The notes beneath the pieces are model-generated. The model was not told the origin of the DNA and ran no database searches. It saw only the letters and a list, made by a program, of their open reading frames with translations. A stretch of 9,012 nt of DNA, taken from the NCBI GenBank assembly GCA_021825025.1, contig JAKAIP010000012.1, positions 1 to 9,012 of the forward strand. The letters are read 5' to 3'. The translations under genes and the position numbers were made by a program. This stretch comes from a bacterium (GTDB lineage Bacteria > Patescibacteria > Paceibacteria > UBA9973 > SBAW01). Shown piece by piece: positions 1-5,977 of the stretch; position 1 is the first letter of the stretch, and each line of letters begins with the position of its first letter.

Positions 1-494
1 AGAACTTCGTCATACGTGGAGGCGGAAAGTACTCGTTCACCGACCTCTACAATGTCTACATTTGGAATGAAGGTGGTCGGCCGGACGACGACGTCGCCGT
101 CGACCTCTACATAGCCAACTGTGGCAAGGTATTTGTGCACAATCGCGAGAAATCGCTGACGTGTCGTATTCATGTCGTTGGCAAAGTGCATACGTTGATG
201 TGTTCGCCCTCATGTGGCGTGGTGTGCTACTGCGTGCATGAGCAGGATGCGTTCACCGATTACTTGGTGTATTCAGATGAAACTGAGGACATCGGTATGT
301 TTGTGGACACCGATGACGACACCCTGTTCAATGACTTCACGGGATCGAGAACACCCGGGCTAGCGCAAGTGAACGAGACGCCATCCACAGTGCTGCCATC
401 AAAGTTCTCGACGACGCGCATCCGATGCCTATTCGCTAACAAAGATCGCATGAAGGGCCATTCGCTCGCCATCATTGGCCGATATATGCAATAA
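1..494 (+). CDS. Hypothetical protein, 3' part (5' end outside window)
   Basis: The frame is open from the first complete codon at base 3 to a TAA at 492-494, giving 163 residues with no start, so the gene begins upstream. I do not recognise it. The visible part starts with a Gly-rich turn (RGGGKYSFTDLY) and alternates short hydrophobic strands with acidic loops. It has five cysteines in a segment with C-S-P-S-C and C-Y-C spacing, an Asp-rich stretch (FVDTDDDTLF), and a basic, less structured end. This suggests a mostly beta protein, possibly repeat-like, but no family is supported. An internal GTG at 135 has no special context and is a valine codon. The next gene lies 31 bp downstream on the same strand without a hairpin between them, so the two may share a transcript. 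Confidence 0.75.
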   Translation, partial: NFVIRGGGKYSFTDLYNVYIWNEGGRPDDDVAVDLYIANCGKVFVHNREKSLTCRIHVVGKVHTLMCSPSCGVVCYCVHEQDAFTDYLVYSDETEDIGMFVDTDDDTLFNDFTGSRTPGLAQVNETPSTVLPSKFSTTRIRCLFANKDRMKGHSLAIIGRYMQ

Positions 495-525
495 GGAACA
501 CGTGTGCGCCGACTTTAATACTAAA

Positions 526-993
526 ATGGAATCAGATGATGAATACGCAGGAGAGGACATACCGGAGCTCGATAATCAAGCGCCATTGCCAACGAAAGAG
601 CATTCTGTGTACTCGGGAAAGCCAGCTTTGAAGGTTCTCACGCCCAACGACATTGTTCGCTATGCACAGGCTAGGATTCATCTCGCTGAGGAGAAAGCCA
701 TCGAGTGGCCACCGATTATGCGCCTCGTTTTCCAGAAAGCCACCAACATGACCGAGCTGACGATGTGCATGCTGGAGTTATTGCTCGATGTTCCCATTCA
801 GGTACGCTTAACGTTTGGCAAAGACTCCTTTATTGACCTCAATGATCCAGAAGTCCACATTCCGTACAACAACATGCTCTTCGCCGAAGCCACGGCCCAC
901 GCAAAGCACCTACTCAAAGAAGGCTTCCTAACTACAAACGACGTCCGCCCAAACGCGCGTAAACTTTTTGAGTATCGCCCGCAATCAACTTAA
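526..993 (+). CDS. Hypothetical small acidic protein
   Basis: This is a 155-residue protein. I place the start at 526 because it lies in the context CTAAAATGG, shared by most genes here; the frame is open further upstream but only through a non-ATG codon. The N-terminus is acidic and probably disordered (MESDDEYAGEDIPELD). Residues about 40-150 look mostly helical, with helix-like segments around IVRYAQARIHLAEEKA and TELTMCMLELLLDV, and a closing helix AEATAHAKHLLKEGF. There is no signal peptide, transmembrane segment or catalytic motif, and I recognise no family. The TAA stop is followed 11 bp later by a TATAC hairpin that probably marks the transcript end. The coding assignment is firm; the function is unknown. 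Confidence 0.8.
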   Translation: MESDDEYAGEDIPELDNQAPLPTKEHSVYSGKPALKVLTPNDIVRYAQARIHLAEEKAIEWPPIMRLVFQKATNMTELTMCMLELLLDVPIQVRLTFGKDSFIDLNDPEVHIPYNNMLFAEATAHAKHLLKEGFLTTNDVRPNARKLFEYRPQST

Positions 994-1004
994 CACACGT
1001 AAAC

Positions 1005-1017
1005 GTATAACATATAC
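1005..1017. terminator. GTATA-ACA-TATAC palindrome after gene stop
   Basis: A perfect 5-bp inverted repeat with a 3-base loop starts 11 bp after the stop of the 526-993 gene. It matches the design of stronger copies at 1998, 3144 and 8482, which are also at gene 3' ends. There is no T tract, so it is not a bacterial intrinsic terminator. A role as a 3'-end or RNA-processing signal is inferred from position. Confidence 0.5.
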
Positions 1018-1235
1018 ATCATCGCCGACCCGTCGAGTCGACGTTCGATGTCCGAAATCGACGGTAAGGCCGACGTTTTCGCTATCCGAAATCGACGGTA
1101 AGGCCGACATTTCCGCTATCCGAAATCGACGGTAAGGCCAACGTTTCCGCTATCCGAAATCGACGGTAAGGCCGACGTTTTCGCTATCCGAAATCGACGG
1201 TGGGGTCGACGTTTTCGATGTCCGGTGTCGACGTA
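1018..1235. repeat. 34-bp tandem repeat array in a 344-bp non-coding gap
   Basis: Units beginning CCGAAATCGACGGT start at 1052, 1086, 1120, 1154 and 1188, exactly 34 bp apart. The first four are nearly identical (differences such as GACGTTTT, GACATTTC and AACGTTTC). The fifth diverges in its second half (GGTGGGGTCGACG). A decayed unit begins at 1222, and a degenerate half-unit precedes 1052. Both edge units end in GATGT, whereas inner units end in GCTAT. A perfect CGTCGA-G-TCGACG palindrome lies at 1031-1043 on the left edge. The 34-bp period is not a multiple of three, and stop codons recur in the + frames (GGTAAGG) and on the - strand, so the array is non-coding. There are no spacers, so it is not CRISPR. 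It may be a regulatory, replication or recombination element. Confidence 0.9.
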
Positions 1236-1337
1236 CTGCTGCGAAGCATTGGGTGTGGTCGATGGTTGCTCGCAATGGGCCCGTTGTCGACGGTTGCCGT
1301 CGGGTCGCGATCGAAGCGTGTTCCGGGTCTGCGGAAA

Positions 1338-1997
1338 ATGACATCCATCATCCAGGTCGTCATTAATGCGTTTGAGAAGATGATAGACGATTTCGGCAAA
1401 CTTGTGGATGATGCCCTGGCATCGATGAAATCCATTGGTGGGCGCATCGCTAGCGACATCAAGACCACCTCGCAAGAAATTTTCACGGGCATCCGGACGC
1501 GTATCTCAAATGCTATCCAAGCCATCAAAACTAGGCTGCAGGCGAAGAAATTCAACGCCGGCCATGCTGGTGGCGAGGCGACGGCATTCAAGAACAAAAT
1601 CGAGACCATGTTGACCACGCTGGTCGCTGACGTCCAATCACTCTTCGATCGCTTCCGTGATGCCCTTAAAGTGATCCTCACCGATAGCAAAGACGCTATT
1701 GAGCACGTCGAAAGTAAGCTTGGACCTGTTGTCAAAGACGTCGGCGACCACGTCGACACTGCTATCAGAGATTTCGTCTCTGCGCTCAAGGATGTGGCCA
1801 CCAAGTCAGCCACTGTGCTATCGGTGGGTGTTCACGACATCTCGCACGTGGTCGATGTGTCCGCTGATTTCGTTTATCACCATGGCATGGAGATTGCTGA
1901 GACGGCTGCGATTTCTGTCATTCAGCCGACGACGATTGTTCTCTTTCTGGCAGCCGGCGGTTTCGTCTATCTTGGTACAACTTACGAGCCCACCTGA
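1338..1997 (+). CDS. Amphipathic-helix protein with C-terminal membrane anchor
   Basis: This is a 219-residue protein. The start at 1338 has the shared GAAAATG context; the frame is open upstream into the tandem repeats, but those extra residues look like translated repeat. Residues 1-180 are a succession of amphipathic helices with heptad-like hydrophobic spacing (INAFEKMIDDFGKLVDDAL, VQSLFDRFRDALKVI, GDHVDTAIRDFVSALKDVA), similar in style to apolipoprotein or virion membrane-associated proteins. One strongly hydrophobic segment at about 195-213 (TTIVLFLAAGGFVYLG) is followed by only a few residues, giving a tail-anchored topology with most of the protein on one side of the membrane. No enzymatic motif is seen. 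TGA is followed immediately by a TATAC hairpin. A structural or membrane-remodelling role is inference only. Confidence 0.8.
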   Translation: MTSIIQVVINAFEKMIDDFGKLVDDALASMKSIGGRIASDIKTTSQEIFTGIRTRISNAIQAIKTRLQAKKFNAGHAGGEATAFKNKIETMLTTLVADVQSLFDRFRDALKVILTDSKDAIEHVESKLGPVVKDVGDHVDTAIRDFVSALKDVATKSATVLSVGVHDISHVVDVSADFVYHHGMEIAETAAISVIQPTTIVLFLAAGGFVYLGTTYEPT

Positions 1998-2014
1998 ACG
2001 TATAATATATACGT
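1998..2014. terminator. ACGTATA-ATA-TATACGT palindrome between convergent genes
   Basis: A perfect 7-bp inverted repeat with a 3-base loop begins at the base after the + gene's TGA (1995-1997). It ends two bases before the stop of the - gene at 2017, filling almost the whole 19-bp gap. Its symmetry would let it act for both converging transcripts. Confidence 0.65.
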
Positions 2015-2016
2015 GA

Positions 2017-2481
2017 TCATGCTGGTGATATGGCGGACACGGCGTCGGGCGCGGTGTCGATGGCCTCGTAGCATTTGAGGTGAATGTACAGTTTGCGGAA
2101 AGGTATCGATTGGATGTCGCTGATCGCCGCTTGGTAGGCGCGGTAGGTGCTAAAGATCTGGCCTGCGCCAAGAATGACACCCGTGACGTAAACCGAGTTG
2201 ATGTAGATCGGATCCAATCCGCTAACTTGCATAATCTGACCGATGTTGTAGAGAATCGCGGAGAAGCACACGATGATCGCGAAGATCGCAGCCATGTAGT
2301 TGCGATGGCTTTCTGCGTCCAGTCTTTCGGTGTCCAACTTGATCGCCAAGTGTGCCCTCGCCGACGCCATTGTTAGGCCATGACTGGCGACAATAGTATC
2401 GATCTGCGCGAAGTCGTCTCTCTGCATGCATATCTCCAATGCCTTGCTCCCAAGAAATCTGTGGAATGCCTGAACGCTCAT
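2017..2481 (-). CDS. Two-transmembrane hypothetical protein
   Basis: This is a 154-residue protein. I chose the ATG at 2481 because it has the CAAAATGAGC context; an in-frame ATG 21 bp upstream (2502) lacks it. Residues 1-60 are soluble and helical. Two hydrophobic helices follow: about 61-82 (YMAAIFAIIVCFSAILYNIG) and about 94-112 (SVYVTGVILGAGQIFS), joined by a short polar loop, as in a membrane hairpin with both ends on the same side. The tail contains a basic, aromatic stretch (FRKLYIHLKCYEA). No family is recognised. It is the middle of three successive membrane-protein genes (1338-2834), lies 50 bp downstream of the next - gene, and converges with the anchored protein across the 1998 hairpin. 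Confidence 0.8.
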   Translation of the reverse strand: MSVQAFHRFLGSKALEICMQRDDFAQIDTIVASHGLTMASARAHLAIKLDTERLDAESHRNYMAAIFAIIVCFSAILYNIGQIMQVSGLDPIYINSVYVTGVILGAGQIFSTYRAYQAAISDIQSIPFRKLYIHLKCYEAIDTAPDAVSAISPA

Positions 2482-2531
2482 TTTGGCCGAATGCGGTTTC
2501 ATTCGATGTCGTCGGCGTTCGCGCTTGGTCT

Positions 2532-2834
2532 CTAGTCATCCAGCGTACGTATCCGGTCGTCAGGCAGTGGTTCAGTACCTATTCTGGAGTCAATTTCATC
2601 CGTGGTCTCCTGCAAGCCAGTTGCGTCTACGTCTGTGCTATCATCATCACAGCATTTCATCTTTACATAAAGAATCAAGACTATGCTGAGCCCGATACCG
2701 GCGGCAACAATGGCTATATACCCCATAATCCTAGCCGAATCGTGATCTTCTAGGGTCATCAAGAGGGTGATGAAGACTATGATGGCGAGAAATAAGACGC
2801 CAATCACGATGAAGAATGTTTCAGCGGACAACAT
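2532..2834 (-). CDS. Small two-transmembrane protein with acidic tail
   Basis: This is a 100-residue protein. The ATG at 2834 has the TAAAATG context and is part of an inverted repeat shared with the divergent gene at 2846; an earlier in-frame ATG would lie inside that gene. Transmembrane helices are at about 7-27 (FFIVIGVLFLAIIVFITLLM) and 38-58 (GYIAIVAAGIGLSIVLILYV). They are separated by a short charged loop (EDHDSAR) and followed by basic residues and a Cys-Cys pair (KMKCCDD), a possible lipidation site at the membrane boundary. The last 38 residues are acidic and probably disordered. It resembles small viral envelope or inner-membrane proteins in plan, but no homology is claimed. Confidence 0.8.
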   Translation of the reverse strand: MLSAETFFIVIGVLFLAIIVFITLLMTLEDHDSARIMGYIAIVAAGIGLSIVLILYVKMKCCDDDSTDVDATGLQETTDEIDSRIGTEPLPDDRIRTLDD

Positions 2835-2848
2835 TTTACCATAAAATG
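2832..2848. promoter_or_regulatory. Perfect inverted repeat carrying two divergent start codons
   Basis: CATTTTA-CCA-TAAAATG is a perfect 7-bp inverted repeat whose arms are the start motifs TAAAATG of the - gene (ATG at 2834) and the + gene (ATG at 2846). The 11 bases between the two ATGs cannot hold two separate upstream promoters. Each promoter must lie inside the opposite gene, or the TAAAATG motif itself must be part of an initiator, as the TAAATG element is in poxvirus late promoters. Confidence 0.6.
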
Positions 2849-3136
2849 AATGAACAAGAACCACTCATCAATAAAACACGCATGAGCAAAGTGGAGGCTG
2901 TCGAACGTCTCAAAGCGTCCGTCGCCAAAGTGATCGCTAACTACAAAGCAAAAGTCGGAGGGACCGACCTCATGGAAGCGTTTACATATATCGGAATGAG
3001 ACCCACCTCCATCTCGGGACCCACGGAGGGACTTCTTCTGATAGGCGATTATGGCGGCATCACCCTGTACATAAACCTCAAAGAACACCACTTCTATGCC
3101 GTCCATCGGGTCCAACCGAAAGACAAGAACGCCTAA
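2846..3136 (+). CDS. Hypothetical small protein
   Basis: This is a 96-residue protein starting at the TAAAATG at 2846; a later ATG at 2882 would remove 12 residues. Residues 1-50 are helical and basic (AVERLKASVAKVIANYKAKV). Residues 61-90 look like three beta strands (TEGLLLIGDYGG, ITLYINL, HFYAVHRVQ), a small alpha-plus-beta fold. It has no membrane segment or metal site. The beta part weakly recalls the C-terminal part of the protein at 5530-5865 (YGGITLYI and HFYAVHRVQ against YGDKALFF and WVFTIIKQR). That could be distant paralogy or chance. It diverges from the small membrane protein at 2834 and converges with the GIY-YIG gene across a TATAC hairpin. Confidence 0.75.
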   Translation: MNEQEPLINKTRMSKVEAVERLKASVAKVIANYKAKVGGTDLMEAFTYIGMRPTSISGPTEGLLLIGDYGGITLYINLKEHHFYAVHRVQPKDKNA

Positions 3137-3143
3137 AAGCAAA

Positions 3144-3160
3144 CGTATATTTCATATACG
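3144..3160. terminator. CGTATAT-TTC-ATATACG palindrome between convergent genes
   Basis: A perfect 7-bp inverted repeat with a 3-base loop lies between the stop of the + gene (3134-3136) and the stop of the - gene (3161-3163). It shares the GTATA/TATAC core with the other 3'-end palindromes here. Confidence 0.65.
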
Positions 3161-3895
3161 CTAACGTACTTTTGGCAGGTCATCAGCGAGAACCCATTGC
3201 CCATTCACCTCACACGAACACAGCTTCCAATGTCCGACATGCGCCACTTTAGCATGCTGCAACGCCTCGTGATGATGCACGAACTCATGAATGCTTCCGA
3301 AGCGATGCACATCGACCACTATTCTCTCGCATCGACCGTCATACACGCCGACAAGTGTACTTCCCTTTAGGATGTTCCGTATCTTCATGCCATGCGTAAA
3401 GTAGTCTTTCAATCGCTTTCGCTCATTCTCAGATGTCGTCGACCTCGGCGTCACCGACGCACATTCGCTCGGACTGTTGCCACGCGACGTATCAATACGT
3501 GGAATACCCAGAAGTGCAATAGCTCCGGGGATAGTCTGCGCCTGCGGAGAAGCACTCCTGCATGTGTCAGCTTCCGGTTCGCGCTGATACCACCATTCTC
3601 CATCCATCAGCGCGAACAATAGCCTGATATACTCCTTGTTCTTTTTGAAGAACTCCTTTCTCCCATTTATTCTTTCTTCATGCATGAGTTTATGTAGTAT
3701 CTTCTCCTTTTCAGCATAGTTGTGGACTTTCCTGGCGAACTCTATGACGTAGGGCAACGGCGGTCCCCATGTGCCGTTGTCATTGGCTTCTTTGAGTCTC
3801 TCTGATGGATCCCTTTCCGTCATCCCCACCTTATAGATGTCGGGCATTGCGGCGTTTGACATACAGTACACGTATCCGAATCCAGATGTTGCCAT
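3161..3895 (-). CDS. T5orf172/GIY-YIG domain protein with possible RAMA-like C-terminus
   Basis: This is a 244-residue protein. The start at 3895 has the GAAAATGGC context; the ATG 54 bp upstream would overrun into the neighbouring gene's 3' end. Residues 6-95 match the T5orf172 branch of the GIY-YIG nuclease superfamily: GYVYCMSN (7-14, the GIY position), YKVGMT (21-26, the YIG position), SERL with Arg33, then EKILHKLMHEERINGRKEFF, where the conserved His and Glu lie (about 68 and 81). Residues 105-158 are a polar linker. Residues 160-235 (GMKIRNIL, GVYDGRCERIVV, F-x-SIHEFVHHH, HWKLCSCEVNGQW) resemble the RAMA-type module often found beside nuclease domains in large DNA viruses; this second call is weaker. 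The likely activity is cleavage or nicking of DNA, in mobility, repair or exclusion of competitors. Confidence 0.8.
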   Translation of the reverse strand: MATSGFGYVYCMSNAAMPDIYKVGMTERDPSERLKEANDNGTWGPPLPYVIEFARKVHNYAEKEKILHKLMHEERINGRKEFFKKNKEYIRLLFALMDGEWWYQREPEADTCRSASPQAQTIPGAIALLGIPRIDTSRGNSPSECASVTPRSTTSENERKRLKDYFTHGMKIRNILKGSTLVGVYDGRCERIVVDVHRFGSIHEFVHHHEALQHAKVAHVGHWKLCSCEVNGQWVLADDLPKVR

Positions 3896-3927
3896 TTTCC
3901 CGCCTACATGCACCGACTGGTATGCCG

Positions 3928-5130
3928 TCAATGGGGAACATAAGACCACCCGTAGCGCGCCTGAAAAAGAGAAGCTGGCTGCGTGTACGGCAGATATGGA
4001 TACGGTGGAGTCAGTCGTGTGTGCGACGGATGCGGATATGGCGGAGTCAACTGAGTGTGGGACAGATATGGTGGGACGACTACCGAGCGGGGCCTACTTG
4101 GGTCAAAGTGTGGATTCCGCTTTGCAGCAGTGGTTTCTCCACGGTGGGGCTGAGATGGCGTAGCTAGGGCTGGCATTGCCGGCGGTAGGAAGCGATCTGT
4201 CGTCCGTGGTTTCCATTCTTGGGCATCCGCGGAAAGGTGAGGGCGTTGCGCTTGTTCGCCACCGGAGTGATCATCGGAAGAAGTTTCGTCTCTGTGCGCA
4301 TCTTGCTTCTCAGTGTGGAGCGCGCGATCGTCGGTTAGCGTACGATGCCTTATTTTCTCCGCTTCGAAGTCTTCGCGTTCCTTCTTGAGTATTGCGAAGT
4401 CAATAGCGGTGATTTCTCGCGATCTGATGGCATGACGTTCCTGCTCATCGATCTCGATAAGCCAAGCCATCCTTATGTATTCATCCTGCAGAACCAAGTT
4501 GCGCCCTCGTTCTTCCTCGAAAAGAAAACGTTCCATATACAGTTCGTTCTCGGCATGCTTCTTCTCACGAGCTAATGCAATCCATGCTTCCCCGAGACCG
4601 GGTCGTTCATGACTTGAGCAAACGTGCGTGATGCATTCTTGACATACCTGAGTCCCACATGTTGTCGATCGAGGACGCACGATAGTGTCCGATATTTGTA
4701 CGATGGAAGCATCCGTTTGAGTGCTTCTGCCGCAAGTTCTCCCTTCGTATGCCTCCAGGATGGCTCGACCGAATGGTATGTCGCAGTAGCGCTCGAATGA
4801 GAGCGAAACAACACGTAGTGCGATCTTGAATTGCTCGCGAGATAATGTCCGCATAAAATATGGTCCCGATAGTCCTTCATTTACCCATGCGGTTATTTCG
4901 GGTCTCAGTCCTGGCGTGAAGACGCATGATAGTTCAGTCGGATATCGGTGCCTTGCCTTCATCAAAACGTAGTCCGCCAGACCGGTCATACACTTGTACA
5001 TATCCGTTAGTTCCTCGTCCGAGTTCGGGCGCGAGATTTCGTTCTCCCGAAGAATTCTCAGCCGTTCTTTCTTTCCGCACTCGTAGAAATTCATCGTTCG
5101 GAGATACTCATACAGCACATCGATGGTCAT
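3928..5130 (-). CDS. Multidomain hypothetical protein with Cys/His cluster and Pro/Tyr-rich tail
   Basis: This is a 400-residue protein starting at the CAAAATGACC at 5130. Residues 1-130 form a compact, mostly helical region that I do not recognise. RSTQTD at 135-140 has the canonical TQT core of dynein light chain LC8 ligands. Residues 158-174 hold a Cys/His cluster (CGTQVCQEC-x2-HVCSSH) that could bind zinc. Residues 180-262 are long charged helices, probably coiled coil (REKKHAENELYMERFLFEEE). Residues 263-345 are charged and disordered. Residues 346-386 are Pro/Tyr-rich with two 12-residue repeats. It has no membrane segment. The order of domains suggests a scaffold or host-interaction protein. 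It lies 32 bp upstream of the GIY-YIG gene on the same strand, so co-transcription is possible. Confidence 0.8.
   Translation of the reverse strand: MTIDVLYEYLRTMNFYECGKKERLRILRENEISRPNSDEELTDMYKCMTGLADYVLMKARHRYPTELSCVFTPGLRPEITAWVNEGLSGPYFMRTLSREQFKIALRVVSLSFERYCDIPFGRAILEAYEGRTCGRSTQTDASIVQISDTIVRPRSTTCGTQVCQECITHVCSSHERPGLGEAWIALAREKKHAENELYMERFLFEEERGRNLVLQDEYIRMAWLIEIDEQERHAIRSREITAIDFAILKKEREDFEAEKIRHRTLTDDRALHTEKQDAHRDETSSDDHSGGEQAQRPHLSADAQEWKPRTTDRFLPPAMPALATPSQPHRGETTAAKRNPHFDPSRPRSVVVPPYLSHTQLTPPYPHPSHTRLTPPYPYLPYTQPASLFQARYGWSYVPH
3991..4062 (-). repeat. Two 36-bp coding repeats (SHT-x-LTPPYP units)
   Basis: Residues 357-368 and 369-380 of the 400-residue protein are two 12-residue repeats, SHTQLTPPYPHP and SHTRLTPPYPYL, followed by a decayed third start (PYTQPAS). 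The repeat in the DNA is imperfect. Pro-Pro-Tyr/Leu-rich repeats of this kind are usually disordered and can bind WW or SH3 domains, but no partner can be inferred. Confidence 0.7.
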
Positions 5131-5184
5131 TTTGGCGGACCACTGTCCTCTCGGGCGAGTAGCTCAAGGACGCGCACAATTAAA

Positions 5185-5442
5185 ATGTGCGACATCTGTG
5201 GAATCAACAGGAAGGACTTCAATCTAGCAGTCATCGATGCCGAGACGAACGCGTCGGTCGTACTCATGGTTTGCCAATCGTGCTTTACCAAAGCTTCGTC
5301 TTACACGTGCACGGGAAATTGCTCATGTATGGTTGGCGCTTCCAAGGATAGCAGAATATATCGTCTTCCGGGTGCGATTCATCCGACGCCGGCCATCGCG
5401 TCGAGATGTACACTAGTGCGCTTCAAACAGCTATACGAGTAG
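5185..5442 (+). CDS. Small cysteine-rich, possibly zinc-binding protein
   Basis: This is an 85-residue protein starting at TAAAATGTGC. It opens with MCDICG, and Cys2-x2-Cys5 pairs naturally with VCQSC (Cys30-x2-Cys33), a spacing that fits a four-cysteine zinc ribbon. A second group, CTGNCSC (Cys42, 46, 48), may extend the site or bind a second metal. The C-terminal half (RIYRLPGAIHP) has no clear fold. Family unknown; small zinc ribbons of this size often act in transcription or protein binding, but that is not shown here. It diverges from the 400-residue gene, with 54 bp between start codons, and its stop is 87 bp from that of the convergent gene. It carries no 3' palindrome directly after its stop. 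Confidence 0.75.
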   Translation: MCDICGINRKDFNLAVIDAETNASVVLMVCQSCFTKASSYTCTGNCSCMVGASKDSRIYRLPGAIHPTPAIASRCTLVRFKQLYE

Positions 5443-5529
5443 GCCTCGCACCTTCCTCATTATATGCCATTAGCCGTCGTAAAGCTCGCCCACACGAAAG
5501 ACGGCATCGTGCCTATGTGTAGCTAGAGC

Positions 5530-5865
5530 CTATGCCGAAAGCGCACGCGGGCACTGTCCGAGATGTATAAGATATACTGTCGCATTCTCGATGGGATGTG
5601 GAATCGTTCTCTGTTTAATAATAGTGAACACCCACCTGTCTCCTCTTTTGGTGAAGAATAGAGCTTTGTCGCCGTAGATCTCGATCATCATGGTCTCCTC
5701 AAATGGTATTCCCGGACCGGTGGTTCCATACTTCCTTAGGATTCCCTCAATGAAGATAATGTACTCCTTTCGAGCATCCTCGACCGGCTGCGTTTTCGGC
5801 GGGTGCGGACGTTGGGTCGCTGCGGTAGGGAACGCAAGGGGTTTCCGATATCCATGGATGGGCAC
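5530..5865 (-). CDS. Hypothetical protein, start unresolved (no ATG)
   Basis: The frame has 111 codons before a TAG at 5530-5532 and looks coding in its centre: helix DARKEYIIFIEGILRKYG, then beta strands TMMIEIYGDKALFF and DRWVFTIIKQR. It has no ATG before MMIEIYG (about 5694), which would cut off the helix. The boundary at 5865 is a GTG, used only as the longest non-ATG option; the frame is closed by TAG about 50 bp further upstream. An ATG at 5855 lies in the overlapping frame. One missing base in the run AAACCCC just after it would join MDIG to the conserved frame (MDIGKPLAFP), so a start-proximal frameshift or a sequence error is plausible. It is possibly a distant relative of the 96-residue protein at 2846. 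Confidence 0.55.
   Translation of the reverse strand: MPIHGYRKPLAFPTAATQRPHPPKTQPVEDARKEYIIFIEGILRKYGTTGPGIPFEETMMIEIYGDKALFFTKRGDRWVFTIIKQRTIPHPIENATVYLIHLGQCPRALSA
5565..5577. terminator. GTATA-AGA-TATAC palindrome near convergent 3' ends
   Basis: A perfect 5-bp inverted repeat with a 3-base loop, of the same design as the palindromes at gene ends. Here it lies inside the last 16 codons of the - frame 5530-5865, in the region where that gene converges with 5185-5442. Position and core sequence support the same role; location inside coding sequence and the short stem lower confidence. Confidence 0.35.
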
Positions 5866-5914
5866 TTGCGTGTATCGCGAGCCGCGTAGTACCGACTGGC
5901 GCTACATTCGTTTA

Positions 5915-5940
5915 CGTTTCAAACGAGGTGGACTATAAAA
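5915..5940 (+). promoter_or_regulatory. Possible promoter: CGTTT-C-AAACG dyad and TATAAAA box
   Basis: TATAAAA at 5934-5940 lies 37 bp before the ATG of the CoiA-like gene (5978). Just upstream is a perfect 5-bp inverted repeat, CGTTT-C-AAACG (5915-5925). It is the only clear TATA-type box placed directly before a gene in this window; the other genes have only the AAAATG context. This may mark a different expression class. Confidence 0.4.
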
Positions 5941-5977
5941 ACCCGCACGGCAACCAATGAACGTCCGACAACGTAAA

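Noticed and set aside
475..525. Longer start for the 526-993 gene
   Set aside because: The upstream opening codon is TTG, and the AAAATG at 526 matches the start context of the other genes.
1052..1221. GGTAAG in most repeat units as splice donor sites
   Set aside because: The sequence recurs only because the unit repeats; there is no matching acceptor or branch-point signal and no interrupted gene next to it.
1018..1235. CRISPR-like repeat array
   Set aside because: The 34-bp units are contiguous with no unique spacers, and no cas gene is nearby.
1184..1813. Long - strand open frame (about 209 codons) opposite the anchored membrane protein
   Set aside because: It is antisense to a better coding frame, Ser/Thr-rich with no structure, and its end lies within the tandem repeats, where each unit supplies a TAG. 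Two shorter - frames end in neighbouring units for the same reason.
1998..2014. Bacterial intrinsic terminator
   Set aside because: The stem is AT-rich with no following T tract, so it does not fit a bacterial terminator, and nothing else in the window looks bacterial.
3805..4388. + strand open frames between 3805 and 4388
   Set aside because: They are antisense shadows of the 400-residue gene, caused partly by its Pro/Tyr repeats.
4572..4880. - strand frame of about 102 codons inside the 400-residue gene
   Set aside because: It overlaps the coding frame out of register and has no start context or recognisable protein character.
5464..5526. 20-codon + strand open frame in the 87-bp gap after 5442
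   Set aside because: It is too short and lacks the AAAATG context; the stretch otherwise holds nothing I can identify.
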